IMG/VR virus record: IMGVR_UViG_3300008952_000252
Coordinates: 1-27,105 of that record
Direction: 5' to 3' (one strand)
Length of the DNA: 27,105 nt
Origin: a virus
Below the pieces are notes generated by a model. The model was not told the origin of the DNA. It saw nothing but the letters and a program-made list of their open reading frames with translations, and ran no database searches. The translations under genes and the position numbers were made by a program. This document shows, piece by piece, positions 8,865 to 16,360 of the stretch (positions within the stretch are counted from its first letter, which is position 1; each line of letters starts with the position of its first letter).

Positions 8865-11800
8865 ATGGCAAAGAAAAGTAAATTAGCAATTGCCATTGAA
8901 GAGTTGGGTAAATACTTCGGTGTGTATGGTAAGTCTGCGTTTGTTGATAAGCTACTTGAAAGTGAAAATATTGAAACCTTTAAGGGCTTTCAGTCACTGC
9001 AAGATAAGGATGCCAAACAAACCACAGGCGAAATGCTTTTAGGCAATTTAGAGGGTGGATATCGAACATCTGAGATCTTAAAAGCGATTGATACATGGAT
9101 GCAGGGTACCCCTCCGGTAAAATCAGCGGACTCTACTGGTGATGATTCCTCCGCCGGAACATCAGCCGCGGCCGATGAGATGAGAAAAATATTTGAGGTA
9201 CTTTTTGAACCAGGTGAATTTGCAGGACAGTCAACATGTGTCGCTAAGGTAATTCCAAAGATCGGGGGTAGCGATGGTACCGGCGCGCACGAGTGGTTTT
9301 CTGGATCATATAGTGAGGAAAGTAAGGATGATGCCTCCAATGAAGCCGTTGATGCCCCAGGTGTAGATCCCGATGAGGCAGATATGCATGAGGCAGACAG
9401 GACACCGTCTATTTCGAAGATGATATCAGGCACGAGCGGATTGCTGGATAAGGTCATTGAATTCACCTCTAACGGCACAGGGGATGAGTCCGAATCACCA
9501 AAGGCGGAACTAGCAGAGAAGCTTAAGCTAGCGGCAACAATTAATACTGTTCCCGCAAATCCCTCGAAGGCAGCGCCTGTCTTGTCTGCTTTTATGATAA
9601 AGCCAGCAACAATGACCCCCTGTAATAGGGATACCGGCGCCCTCGGCATATTTCTAAATTTCATTCCCAGCGTAGAGATGAGTAGATGCCAGCCATGGCT
9701 AGACATCCAGATCATTAGCGCGAAACCGGCCCTAAATTCAAAGGGTAAAATCCAGACGATGTCTTTAGCACAGTTCTTAATGGGAAATGTTGAGCTAAAG
9801 GATCCCTCTGGTGACTTCAGTATTAGTAATGCAGTCAACGCATCCATATTATCGCTACAACCCCCTGCTACAGATGATGCTGGGAAAGATGTTCCTCCCG
9901 AATCACAAATTGCTACTGCTGGAATGGAGCTTTTTACAGCACCCCAGACGTTGGTTCCATTGGGGGCAGCAGATCCTACCGACCAGGATATGACGTTCCA
10001 GTACCAGGGTGGTGCGATGAATCATGATGAAAAAGATCCTGGCGGATTTGATGGATCCAGGGCGGCTCCGATTATTGATAAGTTCCGGCCGTTTATGACA
10101 ATATCCGGATTTTCTGTTTCCGTTACTCCGTCTTACGGCATGATGTCTCATGAAACTGCGTCATTAAGTATAACCTTACACGATCGATCGAGGCTATCAG
10201 AAATAGGGGAACTGGTTAAACCAGATCTTTATGGTGCAGTTGAGTTATTGATAGAATATGGTTGGAATCATCCGGATGCTGAATTAATCGCTAGCACTAG
10301 CGTAAATCCGATCGGCAATTTCTTAAATGCAATGAAAGTAAAGAAGAAGTTTAAGGTAAGGAATTCAAGCTTCTCCTTTGATCAAGTCGGACAGGTCGAG
10401 ATTACAGTCGAGCTTTTCTCCGTCGGCCTGATTAATGTTGATACTTCCCATATCGGCAAGATGCCCGGAATGGAATCAACAACGGATCGTCTAAATGCAG
10501 CAATCAAAGTTATCCGTAGTATTAAAGCAGAGTTTGATAAAAATGATGATGGTGCTACAGATACAACTGGGGAGACATTTTCCTTAGGTGCCGCGGACTC
10601 CGTAGGGGAGATCATGGGAATGGATGATGAAACCCTTAAGAAAATGAATGAATATATAGAGAGCCAAAGAAAAGCTGCCGGTAAAGAAGGCAGCAAGGAT
10701 GGTAATCAAACCGCCGGCGATTTGGTGAAAGCACTTGACGAAGCTAAGGAAGCAGCAGGTCAGTTGAAGAGGAGCGTCGCATGGGCATTATGGGTTAAGC
10801 AAATATTCTTGGAATCGAGCTTAAGTGGGGATCCATTTTGGCGTCCAATCCTTCCACCTGATGCAGAAAAGATGAAGTATTTTCCTTTGGTTAGGCTAAG
10901 CGCGTGTTGCCCGTCAGTCGACTGGCAATCCTTCATGGTAGCCCGAGTTGATGGAGAGTCTGAGGCTAAATTTTCTGAAAAACAAGATAAGGCAATCGCC
11001 GCCCTTGGGCAGAATGTAGGATACCCCTTCATTTCCCTAGGGAAGGTTATGCTACTTTATGTTGGTACTCCCCTTGCTACCGATGCTGCATTCGACGAAG
11101 TTCAGTTTTATTTTTATGCATTCAATGCAGATGCATCGTTTATGCACTCAAGAAATATTGCTGAATTCCCAATTAGGATCGATTTGTTTCATGAAGAATT
11201 AAGAAAAATAACGAAGACGTCTGCATTTGTTTCATTACGTCGCTTTTTGGGAATGATACAAAGTAAGTTCATCGGAAAGGTACACTATGATGCTTGGGGC
11301 CTATCTTCTTTATATGAGATAAACAAAGAGGGAAACCGGGTAATGAAAGAAGAGTGGAAAAAAGATCCTAAAAAGCTTAAGTCTCATAAAGATCAAGTCT
11401 TGGCAGCAGCGTATGGTCAGGATATAGAAAGTCCTACCAGGCCCTTAGTATTCCGAAAGCCCCGGTTAACTGTTCAAATGGACGGCATGCCGGCAATTGA
11501 GCCATCCGAGGATGGTGTCGACGGAAAGGTTACAACAATATTACGTATTCATATTTATGACAAGGCATGTACCTCATATTCAGGCATTCAAGCACTGCTA
11601 CAAGGAAAACGCAAAGGCCAGATCAGCGCAATATCAAAAGAGATTCGGGATATTAAACGTACGTCTGATAAGCTTGATAGAGCCGGCCACGAGGAGAACT
11701 TGAAAAACTTACTCACCAAGGCGACTGACGACTGGGGCTTATTAGAGGAAAATAAAGGATCTGACCCGACAACCTATAAGGTCGCTGGAGGATTTCCGAA

Positions 11801-12239
11801 ACTCAAGGCCTTCATAAAATCTAGCATGCCGTCAGCTACTTATGGTACCGCTAATAGCGCAATCTTAAATGCATCTGTGTCCAGTATGAATGATCCACAA
11901 CTGGCATCAATCATGATGCAACGCGCAAACAAGGGCGGTGCTAGCACTGCGATGTCATCTAGGGCAACAGGTGTTCCGCTCCGTACTGTACCAGTAGAAG
12001 TTGAGCTTGAGGTATTCGGCTGTCCAGTCGTCTCATATGGCCAACAGATATTTTTAGACTTTGGTACTGGAACGACCGTCGACAACATATATGCAGTTAA
12101 TGGTATTGATCATGATATCAAGCCCGGCGAGTTCGTAACAAAGATAAAACTAGTACAGCTTGATGCTTTTGGTCGATATGAGGGTGCACTAACACAACTG
12201 AATTCAATTCATACTGAAATCAAAAAGGCTGACGGGTAA
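8865..12239 (+). CDS. Baseplate hub-like tail protein
   Basis: This large protein (1124 aa) follows the LysM subunit directly, with GGGGT as Shine-Dalgarno. The N-terminal 200 residues are acidic and low in complexity (Asp/Ser/Ala-rich). Around residues 405-525 there is a hub-like segment: SGFSVSVTPSYG, then SLSITLHDRSRLSEIGEL, then AVELLIEYGWNHP. The C-terminus (about 1041-1095) reads VEVELEVFGCPVVSYGQQ and FGTGTTVDNIYAVNGIDH, a pattern I know from gpD/gp27-type hub proteins, where an oligosaccharide-binding-like domain closes the ring. It is much longer than P2 gpD or T4 gp27 (under 400 aa), so extra domains must be inserted. The function is inferred from motif style and context, not a firm family match. 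Confidence 0.72.
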   Translation: MAKKSKLAIAIEELGKYFGVYGKSAFVDKLLESENIETFKGFQSLQDKDAKQTTGEMLLGNLEGGYRTSEILKAIDTWMQGTPPVKSADSTGDDSSAGTSAAADEMRKIFEVLFEPGEFAGQSTCVAKVIPKIGGSDGTGAHEWFSGSYSEESKDDASNEAVDAPGVDPDEADMHEADRTPSISKMISGTSGLLDKVIEFTSNGTGDESESPKAELAEKLKLAATINTVPANPSKAAPVLSAFMIKPATMTPCNRDTGALGIFLNFIPSVEMSRCQPWLDIQIISAKPALNSKGKIQTMSLAQFLMGNVELKDPSGDFSISNAVNASILSLQPPATDDAGKDVPPESQIATAGMELFTAPQTLVPLGAADPTDQDMTFQYQGGAMNHDEKDPGGFDGSRAAPIIDKFRPFMTISGFSVSVTPSYGMMSHETASLSITLHDRSRLSEIGELVKPDLYGAVELLIEYGWNHPDAELIASTSVNPIGNFLNAMKVKKKFKVRNSSFSFDQVGQVEITVELFSVGLINVDTSHIGKMPGMESTTDRLNAAIKVIRSIKAEFDKNDDGATDTTGETFSLGAADSVGEIMGMDDETLKKMNEYIESQRKAAGKEGSKDGNQTAGDLVKALDEAKEAAGQLKRSVAWALWVKQIFLESSLSGDPFWRPILPPDAEKMKYFPLVRLSACCPSVDWQSFMVARVDGESEAKFSEKQDKAIAALGQNVGYPFISLGKVMLLYVGTPLATDAAFDEVQFYFYAFNADASFMHSRNIAEFPIRIDLFHEELRKITKTSAFVSLRRFLGMIQSKFIGKVHYDAWGLSSLYEINKEGNRVMKEEWKKDPKKLKSHKDQVLAAAYGQDIESPTRPLVFRKPRLTVQMDGMPAIEPSEDGVDGKVTTILRIHIYDKACTSYSGIQALLQGKRKGQISAISKEIRDIKRTSDKLDRAGHEENLKNLLTKATDDWGLLEENKGSDPTTYKVAGGFPKLKAFIKSSMPSATYGTANSAILNASVSSMNDPQLASIMMQRANKGGASTAMSSRATGVPLRTVPVEVELEVFGCPVVSYGQQIFLDFGTGTTVDNIYAVNGIDHDIKPGEFVTKIKLVQLDAFGRYEGALTQLNSIHTEIKKADG

Positions 12240-12250
12240 TCCTTAATAGC

Positions 12251-12279
12251 GTGAACACCGTAATATCTTGTTGTATGAT
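12251..12279 (+). promoter_or_regulatory. Sigma70-like promoter for the polymerase gene
   Basis: GTGAAC (12251-12256), a 17-bp spacer and TATGAT (12274-12279) form a plausible sigma70 promoter in the 46-bp gap between hub and polymerase. The -10 matches 5 of 6; the -35 matches only 3 of 6. The predicted transcription start (about 7 nt past the -10) falls at or next to the ATG at 12286. No Shine-Dalgarno is visible in this gap. Confidence 0.45.
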
Positions 12280-13506
12280 TATTGTATGATGATATGCGTA
12301 AACTCTGAACTTCTTGGGACGCGACAACATCTGATATATCAGATAGACGATGGCGGTGAGTATTACTGGAGTGAAAAAATACCAGTCGAGGCGTGGGTTT
12401 TTGGAGATTATAGTTCATTACGTAGTTTAGATGTTGTATTTGACTTACTAGGAATTGAGAAGCCAGCTATAGCTGTACAACCGCATGTTCGATCATTCAA
12501 ACTGTTAAGCGCTGCCGATTTTCCGGAAATTCCCTGGCATCAGGTATTACCACCTCATGAGTTTAAGCAGTTAATCGTACGTTTGCTCACCGGCCTCGAG
12601 AATGCCCTTGTGGGGTTTGTTTCTACTAACTATATGGAAACCTTTATGGCAAAGCGCGCCTTGCTTACAAGGCTTTCAAGGGTGACTGTTGACCGTCCCT
12701 TGCTAGCATCCTATATCCGTGATGAAGAGAATGCGACTGTCCGCGGAACACTTAAGTCTTTTTTGCCTGAAGCTGACTCCATATCTGGCTCAGTAACATA
12801 TAACCAGGCAGGAACTGTAACTGGCCGGTTGACGGTCAATGCCGGACCGCAGATTTTAACACTGCCAAAAAAGTATAGAGATATCATGATTTCACGATAC
12901 CCTGGAGGGAGTATAGTCCAGGTCGATTTCACATCCCTCGAGCCGCGTGTGGCACGATTAGCGACCGGTCTTGGTGCTGAGAATGATGTATATCTGCAAC
13001 TGTCTCGTGACCTTTTCAATTCTGCCTTACAGCGGGAAGAAGTAAAGATCGCTGTGTTGTGTGCGCTTTATGGCGTTTCGAAACGTCGATTAGCTCGAAT
13101 GTTAGGAGAAGGCTTTCAGGCTGATGCCGTTATTAGAGAGATCAAGGATTTTTTTGGCATACCTGGATTGGTGAAAGATCTTCGAAATCAGATGATGGTT
13201 AACCATAAGATCAAAAACCACTTTGGTAGGACCATTGAGCCAGATAAGATGGATGACAATATTTTGGTGAACCATTATGTTCAATCAACAGCAGTAGATG
13301 CTGCAATCTTGGGATTTCATCAATTAATGATCATGCTAGAGGGCCTTGCTGTGGATCCTTTATTTGTGATTCATGATGCGTTAGTTTTAGATGTATCCCC
13401 GAAGGCTATGACAGGCGTCCAGGATGCGCTTCTCTCTGGCCTTGATATTCCAACCATGGGAGCTTTTCCGGTGGAATTGAGTGTCATTAGTGACGCTAGG
13501 GAATAA
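12268..13506 (+). CDS. polA: Family A DNA polymerase, polymerase domain only
   Basis: This replicative-type DNA polymerase has 412 aa from the TTG; the ATG at 12286 (406 aa) is the likelier start. The polymerase core has VTGRL before motif A. Motif A is VQVDFTSLEPRVARLATG, with the metal-binding Asp at residue 220. Motif B is R256-xxx-K260-xxx-L264-xxx-Y268-G. The O-helix-distal N..QSTAVD follows, and motif C is FVIHDALVLDV with Asp370. The position equal to E. coli Phe762 is Leu264, and the usual HDE of motif C is HDA. Residues 1-150 show no 3'-5' exonuclease motifs, so proofreading is absent or supplied by another gene. T7 gp5 (704 aa) and Klenow are longer because they include that domain. 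It sits away from helicase and recombinase, between tail genes, with its own promoter and no clear ribosome binding site. Confidence 0.88.
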   Translation: MLYDYCMMICVNSELLGTRQHLIYQIDDGGEYYWSEKIPVEAWVFGDYSSLRSLDVVFDLLGIEKPAIAVQPHVRSFKLLSAADFPEIPWHQVLPPHEFKQLIVRLLTGLENALVGFVSTNYMETFMAKRALLTRLSRVTVDRPLLASYIRDEENATVRGTLKSFLPEADSISGSVTYNQAGTVTGRLTVNAGPQILTLPKKYRDIMISRYPGGSIVQVDFTSLEPRVARLATGLGAENDVYLQLSRDLFNSALQREEVKIAVLCALYGVSKRRLARMLGEGFQADAVIREIKDFFGIPGLVKDLRNQMMVNHKIKNHFGRTIEPDKMDDNILVNHYVQSTAVDAAILGFHQLMIMLEGLAVDPLFVIHDALVLDVSPKAMTGVQDALLSGLDIPTMGAFPVELSVISDARE

Positions 13507-13532
13507 TTAGTTAAGGTACAGGAGGAAAAATT

Positions 13533-14234
13533 ATGCCAATTAAAGGACATCAAATCGCAGACGGCACCGTAGAGGGTGTTGATATTGACTGGGACCCACA
13601 TCTCGAAATGAAGGGACATATCATCCCTGATACTCATGCTACTGGTAATAGTCCATACCCCGGTTGGGATATTGGATCCGCAGAGAAAAAAGTGCGACAC
13701 TTATTCTTGTCAAGCAACTCTCTTTGGATAGGCGATTCTCATAAGGTCGATATCGAAGGTGGTAAGAAGAAGCACAGAAAGCGAAAGAAGTCATCTCCGC
13801 CGAAGTCACTTCGACAATTACGTCAAACATTCTCTCGCTCGTCTTCAGCCACCGCCTCACTAACAACAGCCTCAGAGAGCGCCCAAGACGAGCAGATTCG
13901 TTCCGAGATCGAGGTCATGTTCGCGGGTGTGCCCGTGGATGTCGAGAATAACCAGCCGCCAACAGCACTAGCTCATGTCACATTAGCACAATGGATTCAG
14001 TATGCTCAATCGATTGATGGCCACGGAGACCCGGCATCGCTTACAGTAATGGATATTTTTAACCCTGAAGAAGAAGATGACTGGGAAGAAGTGATAGAAG
14101 ATGGTGAAGGTATTTCGCCTCATGCACCAGCAACTAGTTTATTCTTAAAGTCATCAACCCCGTCATCTACAAAAGTTTTTGAGATAAAAGTTGATGACGC
14201 CGGTACAATCACTGCAACAGAGGTAGTACCATAA
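13533..14234 (+). CDS. Probable virion (tail fibre/appendage-like) protein
   Basis: This 233-aa protein has an excellent Shine-Dalgarno (AGGAGG) before the ATG. Residues about 20-70 contain GHIIPDT..TGNSPYPGWDIGSAEKK and a following R.LFLSSNSLWIGD. That block resembles the D.GS...KFRDLYLSG.SIYIG repeats of phage tail fibres and appendages, where it forms a beta-strand unit. A strongly basic, Ser-rich linker follows (KKKHRKRKK near residues 78-90, then many Ser and Thr), then an acidic segment near 170-190. Only one fibre-like repeat is present, so this is a short appendage or adaptor rather than a full fibre. The receptor is not predictable. Its stop overlaps the next start (TAATG). Confidence 0.6.
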   Translation: MPIKGHQIADGTVEGVDIDWDPHLEMKGHIIPDTHATGNSPYPGWDIGSAEKKVRHLFLSSNSLWIGDSHKVDIEGGKKKHRKRKKSSPPKSLRQLRQTFSRSSSATASLTTASESAQDEQIRSEIEVMFAGVPVDVENNQPPTALAHVTLAQWIQYAQSIDGHGDPASLTVMDIFNPEEEDDWEEVIEDGEGISPHAPATSLFLKSSTPSSTKVFEIKVDDAGTITATEVVP

Positions 14235-14839
14235 TGGGAAGCACAGTTACAGAGGCGTTCATCCGCCGACATATTCGTAGGATTCTTACTGAAGAGGAAG
14301 GCAAGCCCAAGGGCGACAAACCCAAGGATGATAAGCCCAAGGATGATAAGCCCAAGGATGATAAGCCCAAGGAAGAACAATCCCGAGGACAAGGTCAGGT
14401 ATGGTCTGGTGTTAAGGGTGGCCGATTACCCAAGTGGGCGATTGAAGCGTTGGGTGGTAGTAAGAAGGCAACGCGTTTAGCATATACAGACCCGGCAGCA
14501 TTGATGAAAAATCTTAAATTATCACCTGCATCAGGTAATACGACCGTGGAAAGAGTAGCTGATCTGGTGAAACAGTCGATATCGGCACACCAGGAAATGA
14601 AGATGGCCTTTCCCGGGCTCGGTCCGGACGAAACCGACTCCGCTGGCAAAAAGGGTGTCTATATTGCACATGCTGGTGAATTATCTGGCCGAGCCGGTTC
14701 TACTATAGTACATGACTTAATCTACGGCGCATGGAAAGCAGGGTACCTAAGACTAACTGGAAATATCCGAATTGAAGAATTTCAGACCGGAACTATAGTT
14801 TTTAATGTTAGCAAAAGATCTGATCGATGGTCCCGTTAG
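14234..14839 (+). CDS. Hypothetical protein with Arg-rich N-terminal helix and PKDDK repeats
   Basis: I do not recognise this 201-aa protein. Residues 6-22 form a basic helix ending in acid (EAFIRRHIRRILTEEE). This is similar to the start of the protein at 15826 (LLRRYIRESLRAFLEA). Residues about 25-49 are five PK(D/E)-type 5-residue units encoded by a 15-bp tandem repeat, probably a flexible linker. The remaining 150 residues look globular, ending FQTGTIVFNVSKRSDRWSR, with no cysteines, membrane segments or catalytic motif I can name. The start overlaps the previous stop (TAATG) and GAGGTAG serves as ribosome binding site, so it is co-translated with the putative appendage gene. A virion role is inferred from context. 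Confidence 0.6.
   Translation: MGSTVTEAFIRRHIRRILTEEEGKPKGDKPKDDKPKDDKPKDDKPKEEQSRGQGQVWSGVKGGRLPKWAIEALGGSKKATRLAYTDPAALMKNLKLSPASGNTTVERVADLVKQSISAHQEMKMAFPGLGPDETDSAGKKGVYIAHAGELSGRAGSTIVHDLIYGAWKAGYLRLTGNIRIEEFQTGTIVFNVSKRSDRWSR
14306..14380 (+). repeat. 15-bp in-frame tandem repeat, five units
   Basis: Five consecutive 15-bp units begin at 14306, 14321, 14336, 14351 and 14366. The middle three are identical (CCCAAGGATGATAAG) and the outer two diverge. They encode Pro-Lys-acidic-acidic-Lys units inside the gene at 14234-14839. In-frame unit length means slippage changes linker length without breaking the protein. Confidence 0.9.
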
Positions 14840-14841
14840 TA

Positions 14842-14870
14842 TTGTAAATATTTCAAGGGTATGTTATAAT
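14842..14870 (+). promoter_or_regulatory. Strong sigma70-like promoter with extended -10
   Basis: TTGTAA (14842-14847), a 17-bp spacer and a perfect TATAAT (14865-14870) form the best promoter in the window. TG one base upstream of the -10 makes it an extended -10 (TGTTATAAT). It lies in the 59-bp gap after the gene ending at 14839, and the transcript would start near 14877, about 20 nt before the HD-domain gene. It probably drives the HD, MazG-like, small acidic and zinc-ribbon genes using the unmodified host RNA polymerase, as expected for early genes. Confidence 0.75.
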
Positions 14871-14898
14871 GTATTTGAAGGTTTAGTAGGAGTACATT

Positions 14899-15492
14899 AT
14901 GACCGATGACATCGATTTCGAAAAGCTACAATCAAATTGGGAAATGTTCGAAAAGCTTTGTGGCCGCCTTTCGGATGATAATCTAAATAATCTGGTTTCT
15001 GAGTTGGGCGAGCGAGCATGCATGTGCCCAGCATCTCCGCGGCTTGAACAATATGGCGCGCATCCAGGTGGCATGGTTGAGCATGCCCTGCAAGTAACTT
15101 CTATGATGAGAACGTTGAATACTGCACTGGAGTATGAGCTTCCTGTGGCATCGATTTTGAAGGTTGGTTTGCTACATGATTTTGGGAAGGTTGGAAACCT
15201 AAGTACTCGGTATTTCGTCGAGCAAGACTCTAGCTGGCATCGTGAAAAGTTAGGGCAGATGTTTAAGTATAATGAGAACCTCAATAAGATGTCTGTATCA
15301 CATAGGACGTTATGGCTTCTCCAGCATTTTGGGGTCGAGCTTACGTCTGATGAGTGGTTAGCAATTCAACTTGCCCAGGGGTCTCATTTTGAGGAGAATC
15401 GATTTTATGTCGGTCATGAGCCTACCCTTGCATTATTGCTACAACAGGCAAAATCAGTTGTAATCCATAAGAGTAAGAATGCCAACGTATAA
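14899..15492 (+). CDS. HD-domain phosphohydrolase
   Basis: This 197-aa protein has HD-superfamily metal-binding residues: His55 (HPGGM), His62 (VEHAL) and the diagnostic His93-Asp94 in VGLLHDFGK, with later His residues that could complete the site. HD proteins hydrolyse phosphate esters of nucleotides or cyclic nucleotides on a divalent metal centre. Substrate cannot be read from the sequence; a dNTP or nucleotide-monophosphate role fits the neighbouring MazG-like enzyme and the nucleotide genes downstream. A role against a nucleotide-signalled host defence is also possible but unproven. The ATG is preceded by TAGGAG and by the strong promoter at 14842-14870. The 3' end overlaps the next gene by 14 nt in a different frame. 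Confidence 0.82.
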   Translation: MTDDIDFEKLQSNWEMFEKLCGRLSDDNLNNLVSELGERACMCPASPRLEQYGAHPGGMVEHALQVTSMMRTLNTALEYELPVASILKVGLLHDFGKVGNLSTRYFVEQDSSWHREKLGQMFKYNENLNKMSVSHRTLWLLQHFGVELTSDEWLAIQLAQGSHFEENRFYVGHEPTLALLLQQAKSVVIHKSKNANV

Positions 15493-15808
15493 CAAGCTAG
15501 TACGAGATAAGATTCCAGAGATCATTAATGATCAAGGAAAGACATGCGAGTTCTACGTTGCTAATAAAGAAGAGACCGGCCGGCGTTTAATAGAAAAAAT
15601 TCGTGAAGAGATTTCTGAGTTTGAAGAAGATCCTTCTGTCGAAGAGCTAGCTGATGTATATGAGGTTTTTCTTGGGATTTTACGACATCATAATGTCCGA
15701 ATTTCCGACGTTGTATTTTTCGCTAATCGTAAGGCATCTGAGAGAGGCAAGTTCGAAAAGGGTATAATTCTGACGTCGGTGCAAGATCCTTCTTCAGGTC
15801 ATATTTAA
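15479..15808 (+). CDS. MazG-like nucleoside triphosphate pyrophosphohydrolase
   Basis: This 109-aa all-helical protein begins with YNKLVRDKIPEII (residues 4-16), the hallmark of the small phosphoribosyl-ATP pyrophosphohydrolase-like/MazG-like group. The metal-binding acids follow the expected pattern: E43-E44-xx-E47, then E56-xx-D59 in VEELADVYEV. The C-terminal RGKFEKGI matches the usual RG.F..RI ending. The family cleaves NTPs or related nucleotides to the monophosphate and PPi as a house-cleaning or pool-adjusting step. In phages MazG relatives have been linked to lowering alarmone or recycling host nucleotides; which applies here is not known. It overlaps the HD gene by 14 nt, so the two are translationally coupled. 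Confidence 0.85.
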   Translation: MPTYNKLVRDKIPEIINDQGKTCEFYVANKEETGRRLIEKIREEISEFEEDPSVEELADVYEVFLGILRHHNVRISDVVFFANRKASERGKFEKGIILTSVQDPSSGHI

Positions 15809-15825
15809 TGATATGAGGTGTTGGT

Positions 15826-16098
15826 ATGAATGCTCTATTAAGAAGATATATTAGAGAGTCCTTGAGGGCCTTCCTGGAGGCTAAAGATGATGAAGATGAT
15901 GGTTTACTTGTTGAGCCAGATGATCATTCTGGAGAAGAGGCTAAAGAGAATACAATCGGTGGTGGTGGTATAGTCGGTATTACGGCACCATTAGGTGCAG
16001 GTCCTACCTATCCGGATAAACCGAAGACTAAAAAGAAGTTAAAAAAGAAGTCTGACATTAACACTAAAGCTTTTGGCGGCGGCGAATACGAGGATTAA
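15826..16098 (+). CDS. Small acidic protein with Arg-rich N-terminal helix and GGGGIVG motif
   Basis: This 90-aa protein of unknown function has three visible parts. A basic amphipathic N-terminal helix (LLRRYIRESLRAFLEA) leads into a very acidic run (DDEDD). A central NTIGGGGIVGITAPLG segment resembles a glycine-rich motif I have seen in small uncharacterised phage proteins. A lysine-rich stretch near residues 65-80 (KPKTKKKLKKK) precedes the tail. The N-terminus is similar to that of the protein at 14234. GAGGTG precedes the ATG. A virion or scaffold-associated role is possible, but nothing here proves it. No cysteines or membrane segment. Confidence 0.6.
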   Translation: MNALLRRYIRESLRAFLEAKDDEDDGLLVEPDDHSGEEAKENTIGGGGIVGITAPLGAGPTYPDKPKTKKKLKKKSDINTKAFGGGEYED

Positions 16099-16099
16099 G

Positions 16100-16360
16100 G
16101 TGAGCTTTAAGAATATAAAGGACGGGTGGCTTAACTACATTACGTCGATAATGTCTAGAAAAAAACTTCCCCAAGCAATTCAGAAAATGGCAGAAGATCG
16201 GGCCAAGATTTGTGGAGATTGTCCTGAGCTCCACATGGTAACACGCTCAGATGGTGTACCAGTTCGCGGCCGCTGTAAGAAGTGTGGTTGGTTATTTCCT
16301 GCGATGGTATTCGCTCCTGGAAAGCGTTGTCCACTTGGTAAATGGGATGCTAAGAAATGA
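16100..16360 (+). CDS. Zinc-ribbon-like small protein, copy 1
   Basis: The best start is GTG at 16100, with GAGG about 6 nt upstream. It gives MSFKNIKDGWLNYI, which aligns with the start of the next gene (MNLKDFAEGWLNYT). A longer in-frame reading from 16073 overlaps the previous gene and breaks that similarity. With this start the protein is 86 aa. Cysteines are arranged CGDCP, then GRCKKCG, then KRCPLGKW, enough to bind one zinc. This resembles a family of small phage zinc-ribbon proteins of the C..C...C..CG...CPLGKW type. No function is known to me; DNA, RNA or protein binding are all possible. The stop overlaps the next start (ATGA at 16357-16360). Confidence 0.72.
   Translation: MSFKNIKDGWLNYITSIMSRKKLPQAIQKMAEDRAKICGDCPELHMVTRSDGVPVRGRCKKCGWLFPAMVFAPGKRCPLGKWDAKK

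Noticed and set aside
8990-9847. 285-residue open frame on the minus strand inside the hub gene
   Set aside because: Shadow of the hub coding frame, with no ribosome binding site or recognisable motif; the + strand frame has the family-like ends.
16073-16099. Upstream in-frame start for zinc-ribbon copy 1
   Set aside because: It overlaps the preceding gene and the extra residues do not match copy 2, whereas GTG 16100 has a Shine-Dalgarno and aligns with copy 2.
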